64,000 bases of DNA from Aquabacter sp040755535 (GCA_040755535.1 JBFMAV010000009.1:31605-95604); one strand, 5' to 3'; positions 24,077-33,188 are shown, numbered from the stretch's first letter. A program made the numbers and translations. The notes: generated from the letters alone by a model not told the origin.

Positions 24077-25174
24077 ATGGCGCGTATCGTCGATCCGTTC
24101 ATCAAGGTCTCCTCGCCCCGCATCTTTCTGATCCGGATGATTGTCTTTCTGGGCCTGTGCCTGGCCCTCTCGGCGGTGCTCTACCGGCAGATCGCCGACG
24201 CCTTCCTGAACAATCCGGGCCTCAACGGCGTCATTTTCGGCGTGCTGGCCATCGGCATCGTCCTGGCGCTGCGCCAGGTGGCGCGGCTGTTTCCGGAAGT
24301 GGAATGGGTGAATTCCTTTCGCCTCGCCGATCCCGGCCTTGCGGTGTCGCGGGCGCCCACTTTGCTCGCCCCCATGGCGGCGCTGCTGGGCGACCGGATC
24401 GGCCGCATGTCGATTTCCCAGACGACCATGCGCTCGATCCTGGATTCCATCGGCACCCGCCTGGACGAAGCCCGTGACACGGCGCGCTATCTCACCGGCC
24501 TTCTCGTGTTTCTCGGCCTGCTCGGCACCTTCTGGGGCCTGCTGGAGACCGTCTCCTCCATTGGCAATGTGATCGGCGCGCTGGAAATCCGGCCCGATTC
24601 GGGCTCGGTGTTCGAGGAGATCAAGCGCGGGCTCGCCGCCCCGCTCGGCGGCATGGGCATCTCCTTCTCGTCCTCGCTGTTCGGCCTCGCCGGCTCGCTG
24701 GTGCTCGGCTTCCTCGACCTCCAGGCGGGCCAGGCGCAAAACCGCTTCTATACCGACCTGGAAGACTGGCTCTCCACAACGGTGCGCGATATCGGCGAGA
24801 CGCCGGTCGCCCAGCCGGTGCCCGCCCCGGTGCGCTATGCGGCGCCCGTGGAAGCGGTGGAGAGCGCGCCCGCCCCGCTCGCCTTGCCCGCGCCCGCGCC
24901 GCTGGAGACCGGCCCACTGGTGGACGCCATCAACCGGCTCGACAAGACCATGGCGGAGGCGGGCACCCAGCGCGTCACCAGCGCCATGGCGCATCTGGCG
25001 GAAAGCCTCCAGGGCCTCGTCACCCATATGCGTTCGGAACAGGCGATCCTGAAGCAGATGGTGGAGGTTCAGGCCGCCCAGCACGAGGAATTGCGCCGCA
25101 TCGTGGACCGGCTCGACCGCAGCATCGACACGCTGGAGGCCGAAGCGGGCGTTCCCGAGCGGCACGGGAGCTGA
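24077..25174 (+). CDS. MotA/ExbB-like proton-channel protein
   Basis: 365-residue inner-membrane protein. Hydrophobic segments lie at about residues 16-36, 48-66, 138-162 and 190-212; the third and fourth (LLVFLGLLGTFWGLLETV and FSSSLFGLAGSLVLGFLDL) match the MotA/TolQ/ExbB channel core. The last 110 residues are Ala/Pro-rich and then coiled-coil. It is paired, 3 nt apart, with a MotB/OmpA-like gene. No flagellar genes are near, so it more likely powers an envelope function. Confidence 0.82.
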   Translation: MARIVDPFIKVSSPRIFLIRMIVFLGLCLALSAVLYRQIADAFLNNPGLNGVIFGVLAIGIVLALRQVARLFPEVEWVNSFRLADPGLAVSRAPTLLAPMAALLGDRIGRMSISQTTMRSILDSIGTRLDEARDTARYLTGLLVFLGLLGTFWGLLETVSSIGNVIGALEIRPDSGSVFEEIKRGLAAPLGGMGISFSSSLFGLAGSLVLGFLDLQAGQAQNRFYTDLEDWLSTTVRDIGETPVAQPVPAPVRYAAPVEAVESAPAPLALPAPAPLETGPLVDAINRLDKTMAEAGTQRVTSAMAHLAESLQGLVTHMRSEQAILKQMVEVQAAQHEELRRIVDRLDRSIDTLEAEAGVPERHGS

Positions 25175-25177
25175 TCC

Positions 25178-26197
25178 GTGGCTCTCGGGCGGCGCGGCCG
25201 CGAGCGCAGCATCGATTATTGGCCCGGCTTCGTGGATGCGCTGTCCACGTTGCTCCTGGTCTTCATCTTCCTGCTGTCGGTCTTCATGATCACCCAGTTC
25301 TTCCTGACGCAGGAAATGTCGGGCAAGGACAATGTGCTCCAGCGCCTCCAGGCGCAGATCCGCCAACTGACCGAACTGCTCTCCCTGGAGCGCGCCTCCA
25401 GCCAGACCGCCGAGGGGGAAATGAGCGCGCTGCGCGCCTCGCTCGCCGCCGTGGAGGCCGAGCGCGACCGCCTGCGCGGCGAGGCGGGAGCAGCCCCCGC
25501 CGCACCCGATCCCTCCCGCGCCCAGGCGCTGACGCGCGAACTCGACCTCCAGAAGGACGCGGCCGCCCGCGCCATCGCGCAGATCGAGATCTTGAACCAG
25601 CAGATCCTCGCCTTGCGCCGCCAGATGGCCGCGCTGGAGGAGGCACTCAACATCTCGGAAAAGCGCGACCAGGAAAGCCAGGCCAAGATCGCCGATCTCG
25701 GCCGCCGGCTGAACGTCGCGCTCGCCCAGCGGGTGCAGGAACTGAGCCGGTTCCGCTCCGAATTCTTTGGCCGGCTGCGCGACATTCTCGGCAACCGCCC
25801 CGACATCCGCATCGTGGGCGACCGCTTCGTGTTCCAGTCGGAAGTGTTCTTCGACCGGGGATCGGCCACCCCGCGCCCCGAGGCGCTGCCGGCGCTCGAT
25901 CAGATCGCGAGCGCCATATTGGAACTGGAAAAGCAGATCCCGCCGGACATTTCCTGGGCGATCCGGGTGGACGGGCACACGGATTCGCGGCCCATCTCCA
26001 CCCCGCAATTTCCCTCCAACTGGGAATTGTCGGCCGCCCGCGCCATCGCGGTGGTGCAATATCTCATCAGCAAGGGCGTACAGCCCCAGCACCTCATTGC
26101 CGCCGGCTTCGGCGAATACCAGCCGCTCGACAGCGGCACCTCCGAGGACGCGCTGCTGCGCAACCGCCGCATCGAGCTGAAGCTCACCGAACGCTAG
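25178..26197 (+). CDS. MotB/OmpA-like peptidoglycan-binding protein
   Basis: 339 residues from a GTG start. One N-terminal membrane helix with WPGFVDALSTLLLVFIFLL, in which D20 matches the proton-carrying Asp of MotB. A long coiled coil (about residues 50-190) follows, then a C-terminal OmpA-like domain with VDGHTDSRPIS, NWELSAARA and the RNRRIELKL end. The pair with the upstream MotA-like gene forms a stator-like ion-driven complex anchored to peptidoglycan. The extended coiled coil is longer than in flagellar MotB. Confidence 0.85.
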   Translation: MALGRRGRERSIDYWPGFVDALSTLLLVFIFLLSVFMITQFFLTQEMSGKDNVLQRLQAQIRQLTELLSLERASSQTAEGEMSALRASLAAVEAERDRLRGEAGAAPAAPDPSRAQALTRELDLQKDAAARAIAQIEILNQQILALRRQMAALEEALNISEKRDQESQAKIADLGRRLNVALAQRVQELSRFRSEFFGRLRDILGNRPDIRIVGDRFVFQSEVFFDRGSATPRPEALPALDQIASAILELEKQIPPDISWAIRVDGHTDSRPISTPQFPSNWELSAARAIAVVQYLISKGVQPQHLIAAGFGEYQPLDSGTSEDALLRNRRIELKLTER

Positions 26198-26203
26198 AGC
26201 CTG

Positions 26204-26234
26204 AGCGCCCGTCCCGCTCTCCTGGACGGGCGCT
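26204..26234 (+). terminator. Hairpin after the MotAB-like pair
   Basis: Perfect 11-bp arms AGCGCCCGTCC / GGACGGGCGCT with a 9-nt loop, beginning 7 nt after the stop codon. There is no T-run. It insulates the SOS operon from the upstream pair. Confidence 0.55.
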
Positions 26235-26265
26235 TGACTCTCGCGGCGGGAGTCGGAATCAATAA

Positions 26266-26280
26266 GAACAAATAGCGAAC
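26266..26280 (+). promoter_or_regulatory. LexA operator (GAAC-N7-GAAC)
   Basis: GAAC AAATAGC GAAC, which on the other strand is GTTC-N7-GTTC, the direct-repeat LexA box of alphaproteobacteria. It ends 13 nt upstream of the imuA start and should make the mutasome operon DNA-damage inducible. Confidence 0.85.
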
Positions 26281-26293
26281 AAAAGGACCAGAC

Positions 26294-27127
26294 ATGCCAC
26301 CCTCAGCCGGTTCGGCGGAGCTTGCGGGGCTTCGCCGCCGCATTGCCGCCCTGGAAGGGGGAAGCGGCCCGGACGGGCCGTCCTGGGGCGCGCTGCCGTT
26401 CGGCATCGCGGACCTGGACGGCACGCTGGGCGGGGGGCTCGCCTGGGGGGCGCTGCACGCCGCCACGGCCGCCGCGCCGGGCCAGGAGGGCGCCCTGCTC
26501 GCCTTCGCCCTCGCGCTGGCGGCCCGCGCCGCCCGCCTGCGCCGCGCGCCCGTGCTGCTGGTCCAGCAGGAATTGGCCGGGCTGGAGGGGGGATGGCTCT
26601 ACGGGCCGGGCGCGCAGGAGGCGGGCCTGCCCGAGGGGGCGCTGATCCTGGTGCGCGTGCGCCGGGCCGAGGAGGCCCTGCTGGTGATGGAGGAGGCCCT
26701 GAAATGCAGCGCCGTCTGTGCCGTGCTCGGCGAGGTGGGAACCGGCGTGCCGGATGCCCTCACCGCCACGCGGCGGCTGTCTTTGGCGGCGCGCGCGGGC
26801 GGCGCCCTCGGCCTGCTGCTGCGTCCCGCGCCCGACCCCTCCCCCTGCGCGGCGGTGACGCGCTGGTCCATCGCCCCCCAGCCGAGCACGCCGCCCGACG
26901 CCTTCGGCGGGCTCGGGGTGGGCTGCGTCTCGGCCCGCCTCATGCGCAACCGCCAGGGACCGCCGGGCGCCTGGCGCCTGCGGCTCGGGCCGGGGGATTT
27001 CGCCCTCGCTCCGCCCCGCCTCATGCCCCGGGAGGACAGCCATGACGGCGCCCGACGCCCGCCGCTATCTCAGCCTCTGGCTCGACCGCCTCTCGACCGA
27101 CCGGGTCGAACGGCGCCTGCCGCCTGA
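26294..27127 (+). CDS. imuA: ImuA, RecA-like mutasome protein
   Basis: 277 residues, distantly RecA/SulA-like; in Caulobacter and others ImuA works with ImuB and DnaE2 in damage-induced mutagenesis. The family segments are LPFGIADLDGTLGGGLAWGALH, then PVLLVQQE and VLGEVG; there is no intact Walker A. It follows a LexA box directly. The 3' end overlaps imuB by 86 nt in a different frame, so the C-terminal Pro/Arg-rich tail is encoded in the overlap. Start at ATG 26294 behind AAAAGGACC. Confidence 0.88.
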   Translation: MPPSAGSAELAGLRRRIAALEGGSGPDGPSWGALPFGIADLDGTLGGGLAWGALHAATAAAPGQEGALLAFALALAARAARLRRAPVLLVQQELAGLEGGWLYGPGAQEAGLPEGALILVRVRRAEEALLVMEEALKCSAVCAVLGEVGTGVPDALTATRRLSLAARAGGALGLLLRPAPDPSPCAAVTRWSIAPQPSTPPDAFGGLGVGCVSARLMRNRQGPPGAWRLRLGPGDFALAPPRLMPREDSHDGARRPPLSQPLARPPLDRPGRTAPAA

Positions 27128-28613
27128 GGCGCGGGCGCTGCCACGCGTGAGCGTGGCGCAGGACAAGGCCGGCCTGCGCCTCGCCGCCCTCAATGCGCCC
27201 GCCGCCGCCCTCGGCCTTGCCCCGGGCCTTGCGCTGGCCGATGCCCGCGCGCGCCATCCCGGCCTCCAGGTGGTCGCCCATGAGCCGCAGGCCGACGCCC
27301 GCCTCCTGGAGGGCTTCGTCGATGCCTGCGAACGCTATACCCCGCTCCTCGCCCTGGACGGGCGGGACGGGCTGATGCTGGACATTTCCGGCTGCGCCCA
27401 TCTGTTCGGCGGGGAAGGCCCGCTGCTGCGCGACCTTTTGGCCCGTGTGGCGGGAAGCGGCCATTCGGCGCGCGCCGCCACCGCCGCCACCCCGGAGGCG
27501 GCGGCCGCCCTTGCCCGCTGTTCCGGCCGGCGGGGCCTCGTCGTCCCGCCCGAGCGCGACCTTGCCGCCCTCCTCGCGCCCCTCCCGCTCGCCGCGCTGC
27601 GGCTGGAGGCGACGACCCTCGCCGCCCTGGAGCGGCTCGGCTTCGCCTGTATCGGCGACCTTGCGGACAAGCCGCGCGCCCCGCTCGCCGCCCGCTTCGG
27701 CGTCGCTCTGCTCGACCGGCTGGACGCGGCGACCGGGCGCGCGCGCTCCGCGCTGCATCACCGCTTTCCCCCGCCCCGCTTCAGCGTGGAAAAGCCCCTC
27801 GCCGAGCCCATCGAGCGGGTGGAGGACGTGCTCGGCCTCACCCGCCACCTCGCCCAGCCCCTCGCCCAGGCGCTGGAGCGCCACGGCCTCGGGGCGCGGC
27901 GGCTGGATCTCGCCTTGTTCCGCGTGGACGGGAAGGTGACGCGCCTTGCCGTGGGCAGCGGGCGGCCGGTGCGCGACCCCGTTCTGGTGGCCCGCCTGTT
28001 CGCCGAGAAGGTGGCGGCGCTCACCAGCCTCGATGCCGGCTTCGGCTTCGACCTGCTGCGGCTCAGCGCGCCGCTGGTGGAGCCCCTGGAGGCCCGGCAG
28101 GAGGGGTTCGACACGCGCCGCGCCGAGAGCGAGGCGCTGGACGGCCTGCTGGACCGGCTCGCAGCACGGTTCGGCACGGAGCGCGTGCTCCTGCCCCGGG
28201 TCGCGGACGCGCATATTCCCGAAGAGGCGGGGCGCCTCGTCCCCGCCCAGCGTGCGCGCGCCGTGTTCGACCCGGCCCATCTCGACGCCCCCGCCTTATC
28301 CGCCGCCGACAGCGCGGGGCCGACCCGCCCGCCGCGCCTGTTCGCCCGGCCCGAGCCCATCGAGGCGGTGGCGGAGGTGCCGGATGGCCCGCCCACCCGG
28401 TTTCGCTGGCGCCGCGTCCTGCATGACGTGGCGGCGGCGGAGGGGCCCGAGCGCATCGCCGCGCCCTGGTGGCGCGAGGAGGGGATGAGCCCCACGCGCG
28501 ATTATTTCCGCGTGGAGACGCGCGATGGGCGGCGCTTCTGGCTGTTCCGCGCCGGCCTGTTCGGCACCGAGGTCGCCCATCCCGCCTGGTATGTCCACGG
28601 ACTGTTCGGATGA
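27042..28613 (+). CDS. imuB: ImuB, Y-family polymerase-like mutasome hub
   Basis: 523-residue DinB/UmuC-like protein. In other bacteria ImuB lacks polymerase activity and instead bridges the beta clamp, ImuA and DnaE2. The N-terminus RRYLSLWLDRLSTDRVERR is typical, followed by LLALDGRDGLMLDISGCAHLFGG and a LPRVADAHIPEE-type C-terminal part. The start cannot be moved downstream without losing conserved residues, so the long overlap with imuA is real. It ends in an ATGA overlap with dnaE2. Confidence 0.9.
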   Translation: MTAPDARRYLSLWLDRLSTDRVERRLPPEARALPRVSVAQDKAGLRLAALNAPAAALGLAPGLALADARARHPGLQVVAHEPQADARLLEGFVDACERYTPLLALDGRDGLMLDISGCAHLFGGEGPLLRDLLARVAGSGHSARAATAATPEAAAALARCSGRRGLVVPPERDLAALLAPLPLAALRLEATTLAALERLGFACIGDLADKPRAPLAARFGVALLDRLDAATGRARSALHHRFPPPRFSVEKPLAEPIERVEDVLGLTRHLAQPLAQALERHGLGARRLDLALFRVDGKVTRLAVGSGRPVRDPVLVARLFAEKVAALTSLDAGFGFDLLRLSAPLVEPLEARQEGFDTRRAESEALDGLLDRLAARFGTERVLLPRVADAHIPEEAGRLVPAQRARAVFDPAHLDAPALSAADSAGPTRPPRLFARPEPIEAVAEVPDGPPTRFRWRRVLHDVAAAEGPERIAAPWWREEGMSPTRDYFRVETRDGRRFWLFRAGLFGTEVAHPAWYVHGLFG

Positions 28614-31600
28614 GCTATCTCGAACTCGCCACCACCACCAATTTCACCTTCCTCACCGGCGCCTCCCACCCGGAGGATTATGTGCGCACGGCCTACGCGC
28701 TCGGCCATGCGGGCATCGGCATCGCCGACCGCAACACACTGGCCGGCGTGGTGCGCGCCCACAGCCAAGTGGAGGCGCTACGCGCCCAGAACCTGGAGGC
28801 ACTGCGCGCCCAGAACCTGGAGGCACTGCGCGCCCAAAACCTGGAGGCGCTGCGCGCCCAAGGCGTGGATGGCGGTGGGGGGGCGACGGATTTCCGCCTC
28901 GCCATCGGCGCGCGCCTCGCCTTCCGGGACGGGACCCCGGACCTGCTCGCCTATCCCACCGACCGCGCCGCCTATGGCCGCCTCTGCCGCCTGCTCACCA
29001 CCGGCAACATGCGGGCGGAGAAGGGGGATTGCGTGCTGCGGCTCGACGATCTTCTGGACTGGCAGGAGGGCCTGTGCCTCGCCGTGCTGCCGCCGCGCCG
29101 GCTGCCCGAGGCGTTCGGCGCGCTCCTCGCGCAATTGAAGGAGGCGGCCGGCGACCGGCTCTGGCTCGCCGCCACCATGCCCCGCCGGGGCGATGACGGG
29201 CGGCGCCTTGCCCGGCTGAAGGCGGCGGCGGGCGCGGCGCGCCTGCCGCTCCTCGCGGTGGGCGACGTGCTCTATCACGCGCCCGAGCGGCGCGCCCTCA
29301 ACGACGTGCTCACCTGCCTCCGCGCCCATGTGCCGCTGGATGGGGCGGGCCGGCTGCTGGAAGCCAATGCGGAGCGCCACCTGAAGCCGCCGGCCGAGAT
29401 GGCCCGCCTGTTCCGCGCCGCGCCGGAGGCGGTGGAGGAGACCGCCGCCTTCGCCGCCCGCCTTGCCTTCCGTCTGGACCAGCTCGCCCCCACCTATCCG
29501 CGCGAGACCCGCCCCGGCGAGGGCACGCCCCAGGAGGTGCTCACCGCGCGCGCCTGGCGCGGCGCCGGAACGCGCTATCCCACCGGCATTCCCGAGAAGG
29601 TGCGCGGCGCGCTCGCCCATGAACTCGGCCTGATCGCGGAGATGGGATATGCGCCTTATTTCCTCACCGTGGACGAGATCGTCCGCTTCGCGCGCGGGCG
29701 GAATATTCTGTGCCAGGGGCGCGGCTCGGCGGCCAATTCGGCGGTCTGCTACTGCCTCGGCCTGACCGAGGTGGACCCCATGAAGACCCCGCTCCTGTTC
29801 GAGCGGTTCATCTCGCGCAACCGCCGCGAGCCGCCCGACATCGACGTGGATTTCGAGCATTCCCGGCGCGGCGAGGTGCTGCAATTCATCTATGACCGCT
29901 ATGGCGCGGCCCATGCCGGGCTCGCCGCCACCACCATTTCCTTCCGCACCCGCTCGGCCGTGCGCGAGGTGGGCAAGGTGTTCGGCCTCTCCCAGGACAC
30001 GCTGGACATTCTGGCCGGCTCCATCTGGGGCTGGTCGCAGGAGGGGGTGAAGGCGAGCGAGGCGCGCCGGCTCGGGCTCGATCCCGACGATCCGCGCCTC
30101 GCCCAGGTGCTGGCGCTCAGCCGCGACCTCATGGGCTTTCCCCGCCATCTCTCCCAGCATGTGGGCGGCATGGTGGTGACCCATGACCGGCTGGATGAGA
30201 CCGTACCCCTCACCCGCTCGGCCATGGAGGAGCGGCCCATCCTGGAATGGAACAAGGACGACCTGGAGGCGGTGGGCCTGCTGAAGGTGGACATCCTCGC
30301 CCTCGGCATGCTCACCGCCATCAAGAAATGCTTCGAGCTGCTGGATGCCCATTACGGCCTGTTCCATGACCGGGTGGGCGCGCTCGACCCGGGAAAGGAC
30401 GATCCGCAGGTCTATGCCATGCTCCAGCGCGCCGATTCCATCGGCGTCTTCCAGGTGGAGAGCCGCGCCCAGCAGACCATGCTGCCGCGCCTCAAGCCCA
30501 CCAAGCTGGAGGATATCGTGGTGGAAGTGGCCATCGTGCGCCCCGGCCCCATCCAGGGCGGCATGGTCCATCCCTATCTGCGCCGCAAGCAGGGGCTCGA
30601 CCCGGTCTCCTACCCGTCCGAGGCCTTGAAGCAGGTGCTGGAAGGCACGCTCGGCGTGCCCTTGTTCCAGGAACAGGCCATGCAGATCGCCATCGTCGCC
30701 GCCGGCTTCACGCCCGAGGAGGCCGACCAGCTGCGCCGCTCCATGGCCACCTTCAAGAATACCGGCACCATCGGCACCTTCTATGCCCGCCTCATCGAGG
30801 GCATGACGGCCAATGGCTATGCCCGCGACTTCGCCGAGAGCCTGTGGAACCAGATCAAGGGCTTCGGCTCCTATGGCTTTCCGCGCTCCCATGCCGAGAG
30901 CTTCGCCCTCCTCGTCTACGATTCCGCCTTCCTGAAATGCCACTATCCCGACGTGTTTTTGGCCGGGATGCTGAATGCCTGGCCGCTCGGCTTCTACCAG
31001 CCGGCCCAGTTGGTGCGCGATGCGCGCGAGCATGGGGTGGAGGTGCGCGCGGTGGACATCAATGCCTCCGCCTGGGACCACGCTTTGGAAGCGGATGCGG
31101 GCGATCCCGCCGCCCGGCTCGATCCGCGCCATGCCGACATGGCGGGCGCGCTGCGCACCCGCCATGCGGTGCGGCTCGGGCTGCGGCAGGTGGACGGGTT
31201 GCGCGAGACGGACGGGCGGCAGGTCGCCGCGGCGCGGGGCGCGGGCTATGACAGCGTGCGCGACCTGTGGCTGCGCACCGGCCTCTCCCCCGCCGCGCTG
31301 GAACGGCTCGCGGACGCGGACGCCTTCCGCTCTTTGGGGCTCGACCGGCGCGCGGCGCTCTGGGCGGTGCGGGGCCTGCGGCGCGCGGGCGACAAGGACG
31401 ATCTCCCCCTGTTCCGCGCCGCCGACACCCCGCGCGAGGCGGACGTCGCCCTGCCCGCCTTGCCGCCGGGCGCGCAGGTGATCGCCGACTACCGGCATCT
31501 CAAACTCTCCCTCAAGGACCACCCCATCGCCTTTCTGCGCCCGGTCCTCGCCCAGCGCGGCATCACCCCGGCGCGCCATCTGCCCCATCTGCGCACCGGC

Positions 31601-32020
31601 CGCCGGCTCACGCTTTCCGGCCTCGTCCTGGTGCGCCAGCGGCCCGGCACCGCCAGCGGCGTCATCTTCATGACCCTGGAGGACGAGGGCGGCTGGGCGA
31701 ATGTCATCGTCTGGCCGCGCGTGTTCGAAACCTATCGGCCGGTGGTGATGGGCGCGCGGCTGATGGGCGTCTCGGGCCGGCTCCAGAATGAGAGCGGCGT
31801 CATCCATCTCATCGCCGACCATATGGAGGATTGGAGCGACCTGCTGGACCAGGTGGGGGCCGAGGGCCGCCGCATCGACCCGACGCTGCGCACTGATGAG
31901 GCGCGCCACGGCGAGCGCACCGACCCGCGCGGCGCCGGCCCGCGCTTTCCCACCGCCCGCACGCTGCCTTCCGGCGGGAGCGGGCGCAGCGCCGTCCATA
32001 AGGGACGGAATTTTCATTAG
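28610..32020 (+). CDS. dnaE2: Error-prone DNA polymerase DnaE2
   Basis: 1136-residue C-family polymerase doing translesion synthesis in the SOS response. The N-terminal PHP domain (ELATTTNFTFLTGASHPEDY), the catalytic aspartates D410 and D412 in PDIDVDFEHSRR, GFPRSHAESFALLVY, and an OB-fold near VFMTLEDEGG (seen as GVIFMTLEDEGGWANVIVWP) are all visible. The start overlaps the imuB stop (ATGA). Residues 55-84 are three and three-quarter copies of EALRAQNL encoded by a 24-bp tandem repeat, an insertion in the PHP domain. The TAG stop merges with a dispersed repeat. Confidence 0.94.
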   Translation: MSYLELATTTNFTFLTGASHPEDYVRTAYALGHAGIGIADRNTLAGVVRAHSQVEALRAQNLEALRAQNLEALRAQNLEALRAQGVDGGGGATDFRLAIGARLAFRDGTPDLLAYPTDRAAYGRLCRLLTTGNMRAEKGDCVLRLDDLLDWQEGLCLAVLPPRRLPEAFGALLAQLKEAAGDRLWLAATMPRRGDDGRRLARLKAAAGAARLPLLAVGDVLYHAPERRALNDVLTCLRAHVPLDGAGRLLEANAERHLKPPAEMARLFRAAPEAVEETAAFAARLAFRLDQLAPTYPRETRPGEGTPQEVLTARAWRGAGTRYPTGIPEKVRGALAHELGLIAEMGYAPYFLTVDEIVRFARGRNILCQGRGSAANSAVCYCLGLTEVDPMKTPLLFERFISRNRREPPDIDVDFEHSRRGEVLQFIYDRYGAAHAGLAATTISFRTRSAVREVGKVFGLSQDTLDILAGSIWGWSQEGVKASEARRLGLDPDDPRLAQVLALSRDLMGFPRHLSQHVGGMVVTHDRLDETVPLTRSAMEERPILEWNKDDLEAVGLLKVDILALGMLTAIKKCFELLDAHYGLFHDRVGALDPGKDDPQVYAMLQRADSIGVFQVESRAQQTMLPRLKPTKLEDIVVEVAIVRPGPIQGGMVHPYLRRKQGLDPVSYPSEALKQVLEGTLGVPLFQEQAMQIAIVAAGFTPEEADQLRRSMATFKNTGTIGTFYARLIEGMTANGYARDFAESLWNQIKGFGSYGFPRSHAESFALLVYDSAFLKCHYPDVFLAGMLNAWPLGFYQPAQLVRDAREHGVEVRAVDINASAWDHALEADAGDPAARLDPRHADMAGALRTRHAVRLGLRQVDGLRETDGRQVAAARGAGYDSVRDLWLRTGLSPAALERLADADAFRSLGLDRRAALWAVRGLRRAGDKDDLPLFRAADTPREADVALPALPPGAQVIADYRHLKLSLKDHPIAFLRPVLAQRGITPARHLPHLRTGRRLTLSGLVLVRQRPGTASGVIFMTLEDEGGWANVIVWPRVFETYRPVVMGARLMGVSGRLQNESGVIHLIADHMEDWSDLLDQVGAEGRRIDPTLRTDEARHGERTDPRGAGPRFPTARTLPSGGSGRSAVHKGRNFH
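28772..28861 (+). repeat. 24-bp in-frame tandem repeat inside dnaE2
   Basis: Three full and one 18-bp unit, each encoding EALRAQNL, with only a few synonymous differences between copies. Length is a multiple of three, so gain or loss of units keeps the frame. It lies between the RAH motif and the GARLAF strand of the PHP domain. Confidence 0.9.
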
Positions 32021-32080
32021 AGCATGCGCCGATCAGCCTGCACCGCAGGCAGATCGGATAACGCATTCTCTCTTAATAAG
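32019..32080. repeat. AGAGC palindromic repeat (R3)
   Basis: Begins AGAGCATGCGCCGATCAG, contains CCTGCACCGCAGG and ends ACGCATTCTCTCTTAATAAG. It matches the first unit of R2 and R4. Its first bases form part of the dnaE2 TAG stop codon (32018-32020). Confidence 0.7.
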
Positions 32081-32202
32081 GCAGAGCCGCCCCCATGGTC
32101 CAAGCGCAGCAAAACCCCGGCTCGCGCGGTGACGGCTCAAGGTGCTGCGCCTGAGCGTCTGAACGGCGCGGGCGCCCTTCACACCGCCGAAGGCGGATGC
32201 GC

Positions 32203-32598
32203 TCAGCCCTCCGGCGGCGCGGCGCTCCAGCAAATCAAGTTCGGATCGAGGTTCGTCCAGGCGAGCCGATCCTGCGTGAACCAGTTTTCTGTGGGCGGAC
32301 ACGCATCGGGATCATCCAGCGTGCCGGCCGTTACCCAGACCGTTTCCGGGTCCGAGGTGAAGACAAAGGTGATGGGGCTGCCGCAGGTGGCGCAATGGGA
32401 CCGCAGCGCCGTTTCCGAGGAGCCATAAGCAACCAGTTCCCCCGCCTCCAGGCAAAAGGCCTCCCGCGCCACGGCGACATAGGTCAGGAAGGATGCGCCG
32501 CTATGCCGGCGGCACTGGCTGCAATGGCAATTCACCGCGACCTTGGGCGCCGCCTTAAAGCGGTAGCGCACCGATCCGCAGAGGCAGCGTCCGTTCAT
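32203..32598 (-). CDS. GFA-family zinc protein
   Basis: 131-residue member of the GFA (glutathione-dependent formaldehyde-activating, CENP-V) family. Zinc ligands are C5 and C7 (CLC), C24, C26 and C29 (CHCSQC) and C69 and C72 (CATC). Members of this family have varied or unknown substrates, so formaldehyde chemistry should not be assumed. Single minus-strand gene between the mutasome and an SMR transporter. Start at ATG 32598. Confidence 0.88.
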   Translation of the reverse strand: MNGRCLCGSVRYRFKAAPKVAVNCHCSQCRRHSGASFLTYVAVAREAFCLEAGELVAYGSSETALRSHCATCGSPITFVFTSDPETVWVTAGTLDDPDACPPTENWFTQDRLAWTNLDPNLICWSAAPPEG

Positions 32599-32813
32599 GC
32601 GAAGACACCTCGTCCAGGCCGCAAGAGCCGCGCGGCCCGCGCTTTGAGGGTGCTCCCACCCTCCCCGCCATCAGGTGGGAAAGGCCGGTCTGGGTCAAGC
32701 CGCGCACGGCGCCTGAATGCGGGGCGGGTGCCTCCGCGCCCCGGTCGGCGCCGGTCCGCGCGCCGCGCCAGAAAAGCATTGACGCGCCCGGAGCGGACAG
32801 GCTCCATGCCGCC

Positions 32814-33143
32814 ATGACCTACCTCTATCTGCTGATCGCCATCGTGGCGGAAGTGATCGCCACATCCGCCCTCAAGGCCGCCGAGGGCTTCACCCGCCTC
32901 GTGCCCTCCCTGATCGTGGCGGTGGGCTATGGGGTGGCCTTCTATTGCCTGTCGCTGGTGCTGCGCACCATGCCGGTGGGCATCGCCTATGCCATCTGGT
33001 CGGGGGTCGGCATCGTCCTGGTGGCGGCCATCGGCGCCGTGCTCTACGGCCAGAAGCTGGACCTTGCGGCCATGATCGGCCTCGGCCTCATCATTGCCGG
33101 CGTGCTGGTGGTGAACCTGCTGTCGAAATCCGTCTCGCACTGA
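32814..33143 (+). CDS. Small multidrug resistance (SMR) efflux protein
   Basis: 109 residues with four transmembrane helices. E13 in the first helix corresponds to the essential Glu14 of EmrE. The AYAIWSGVGIVLVAAIG segment fits the Qac-type (EmrE-like) subgroup better than the guanidine-exporting Gdx subgroup. The function is proton-coupled export of cationic compounds, probably as an antiparallel dimer. I saw no guanidine riboswitch in the 215-bp gap upstream. Confidence 0.9.
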   Translation: MTYLYLLIAIVAEVIATSALKAAEGFTRLVPSLIVAVGYGVAFYCLSLVLRTMPVGIAYAIWSGVGIVLVAAIGAVLYGQKLDLAAMIGLGLIIAGVLVVNLLSKSVSH

Positions 33144-33188
33144 CCGCGCGCCGGAGCGCGCGCGCTCCGGCCCGTCATGCGAAAAGGG

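Noticed and set aside
23978..26092. 704-codon minus-strand frame opposite the MotAB-like genes.
   Set aside because: Same reason: low-complexity shadow, with clear sense genes in the region.
28772..28861. CRISPR-like array.
   Set aside because: Repeat units are directly adjacent with no spacers and code for an in-frame peptide, so this is a tandem repeat.
28778..32017. 1,079-codon minus-strand frame opposite dnaE2.
   Set aside because: GC-driven shadow: its His/Gly/Arg-rich translation shows no family similarity, while the sense strand encodes a full DnaE2.
32599..32813. Guanidine riboswitch ahead of the SMR gene.
   Set aside because: The transporter looks Qac-type, and I could not match the conserved guanidine-riboswitch stems.
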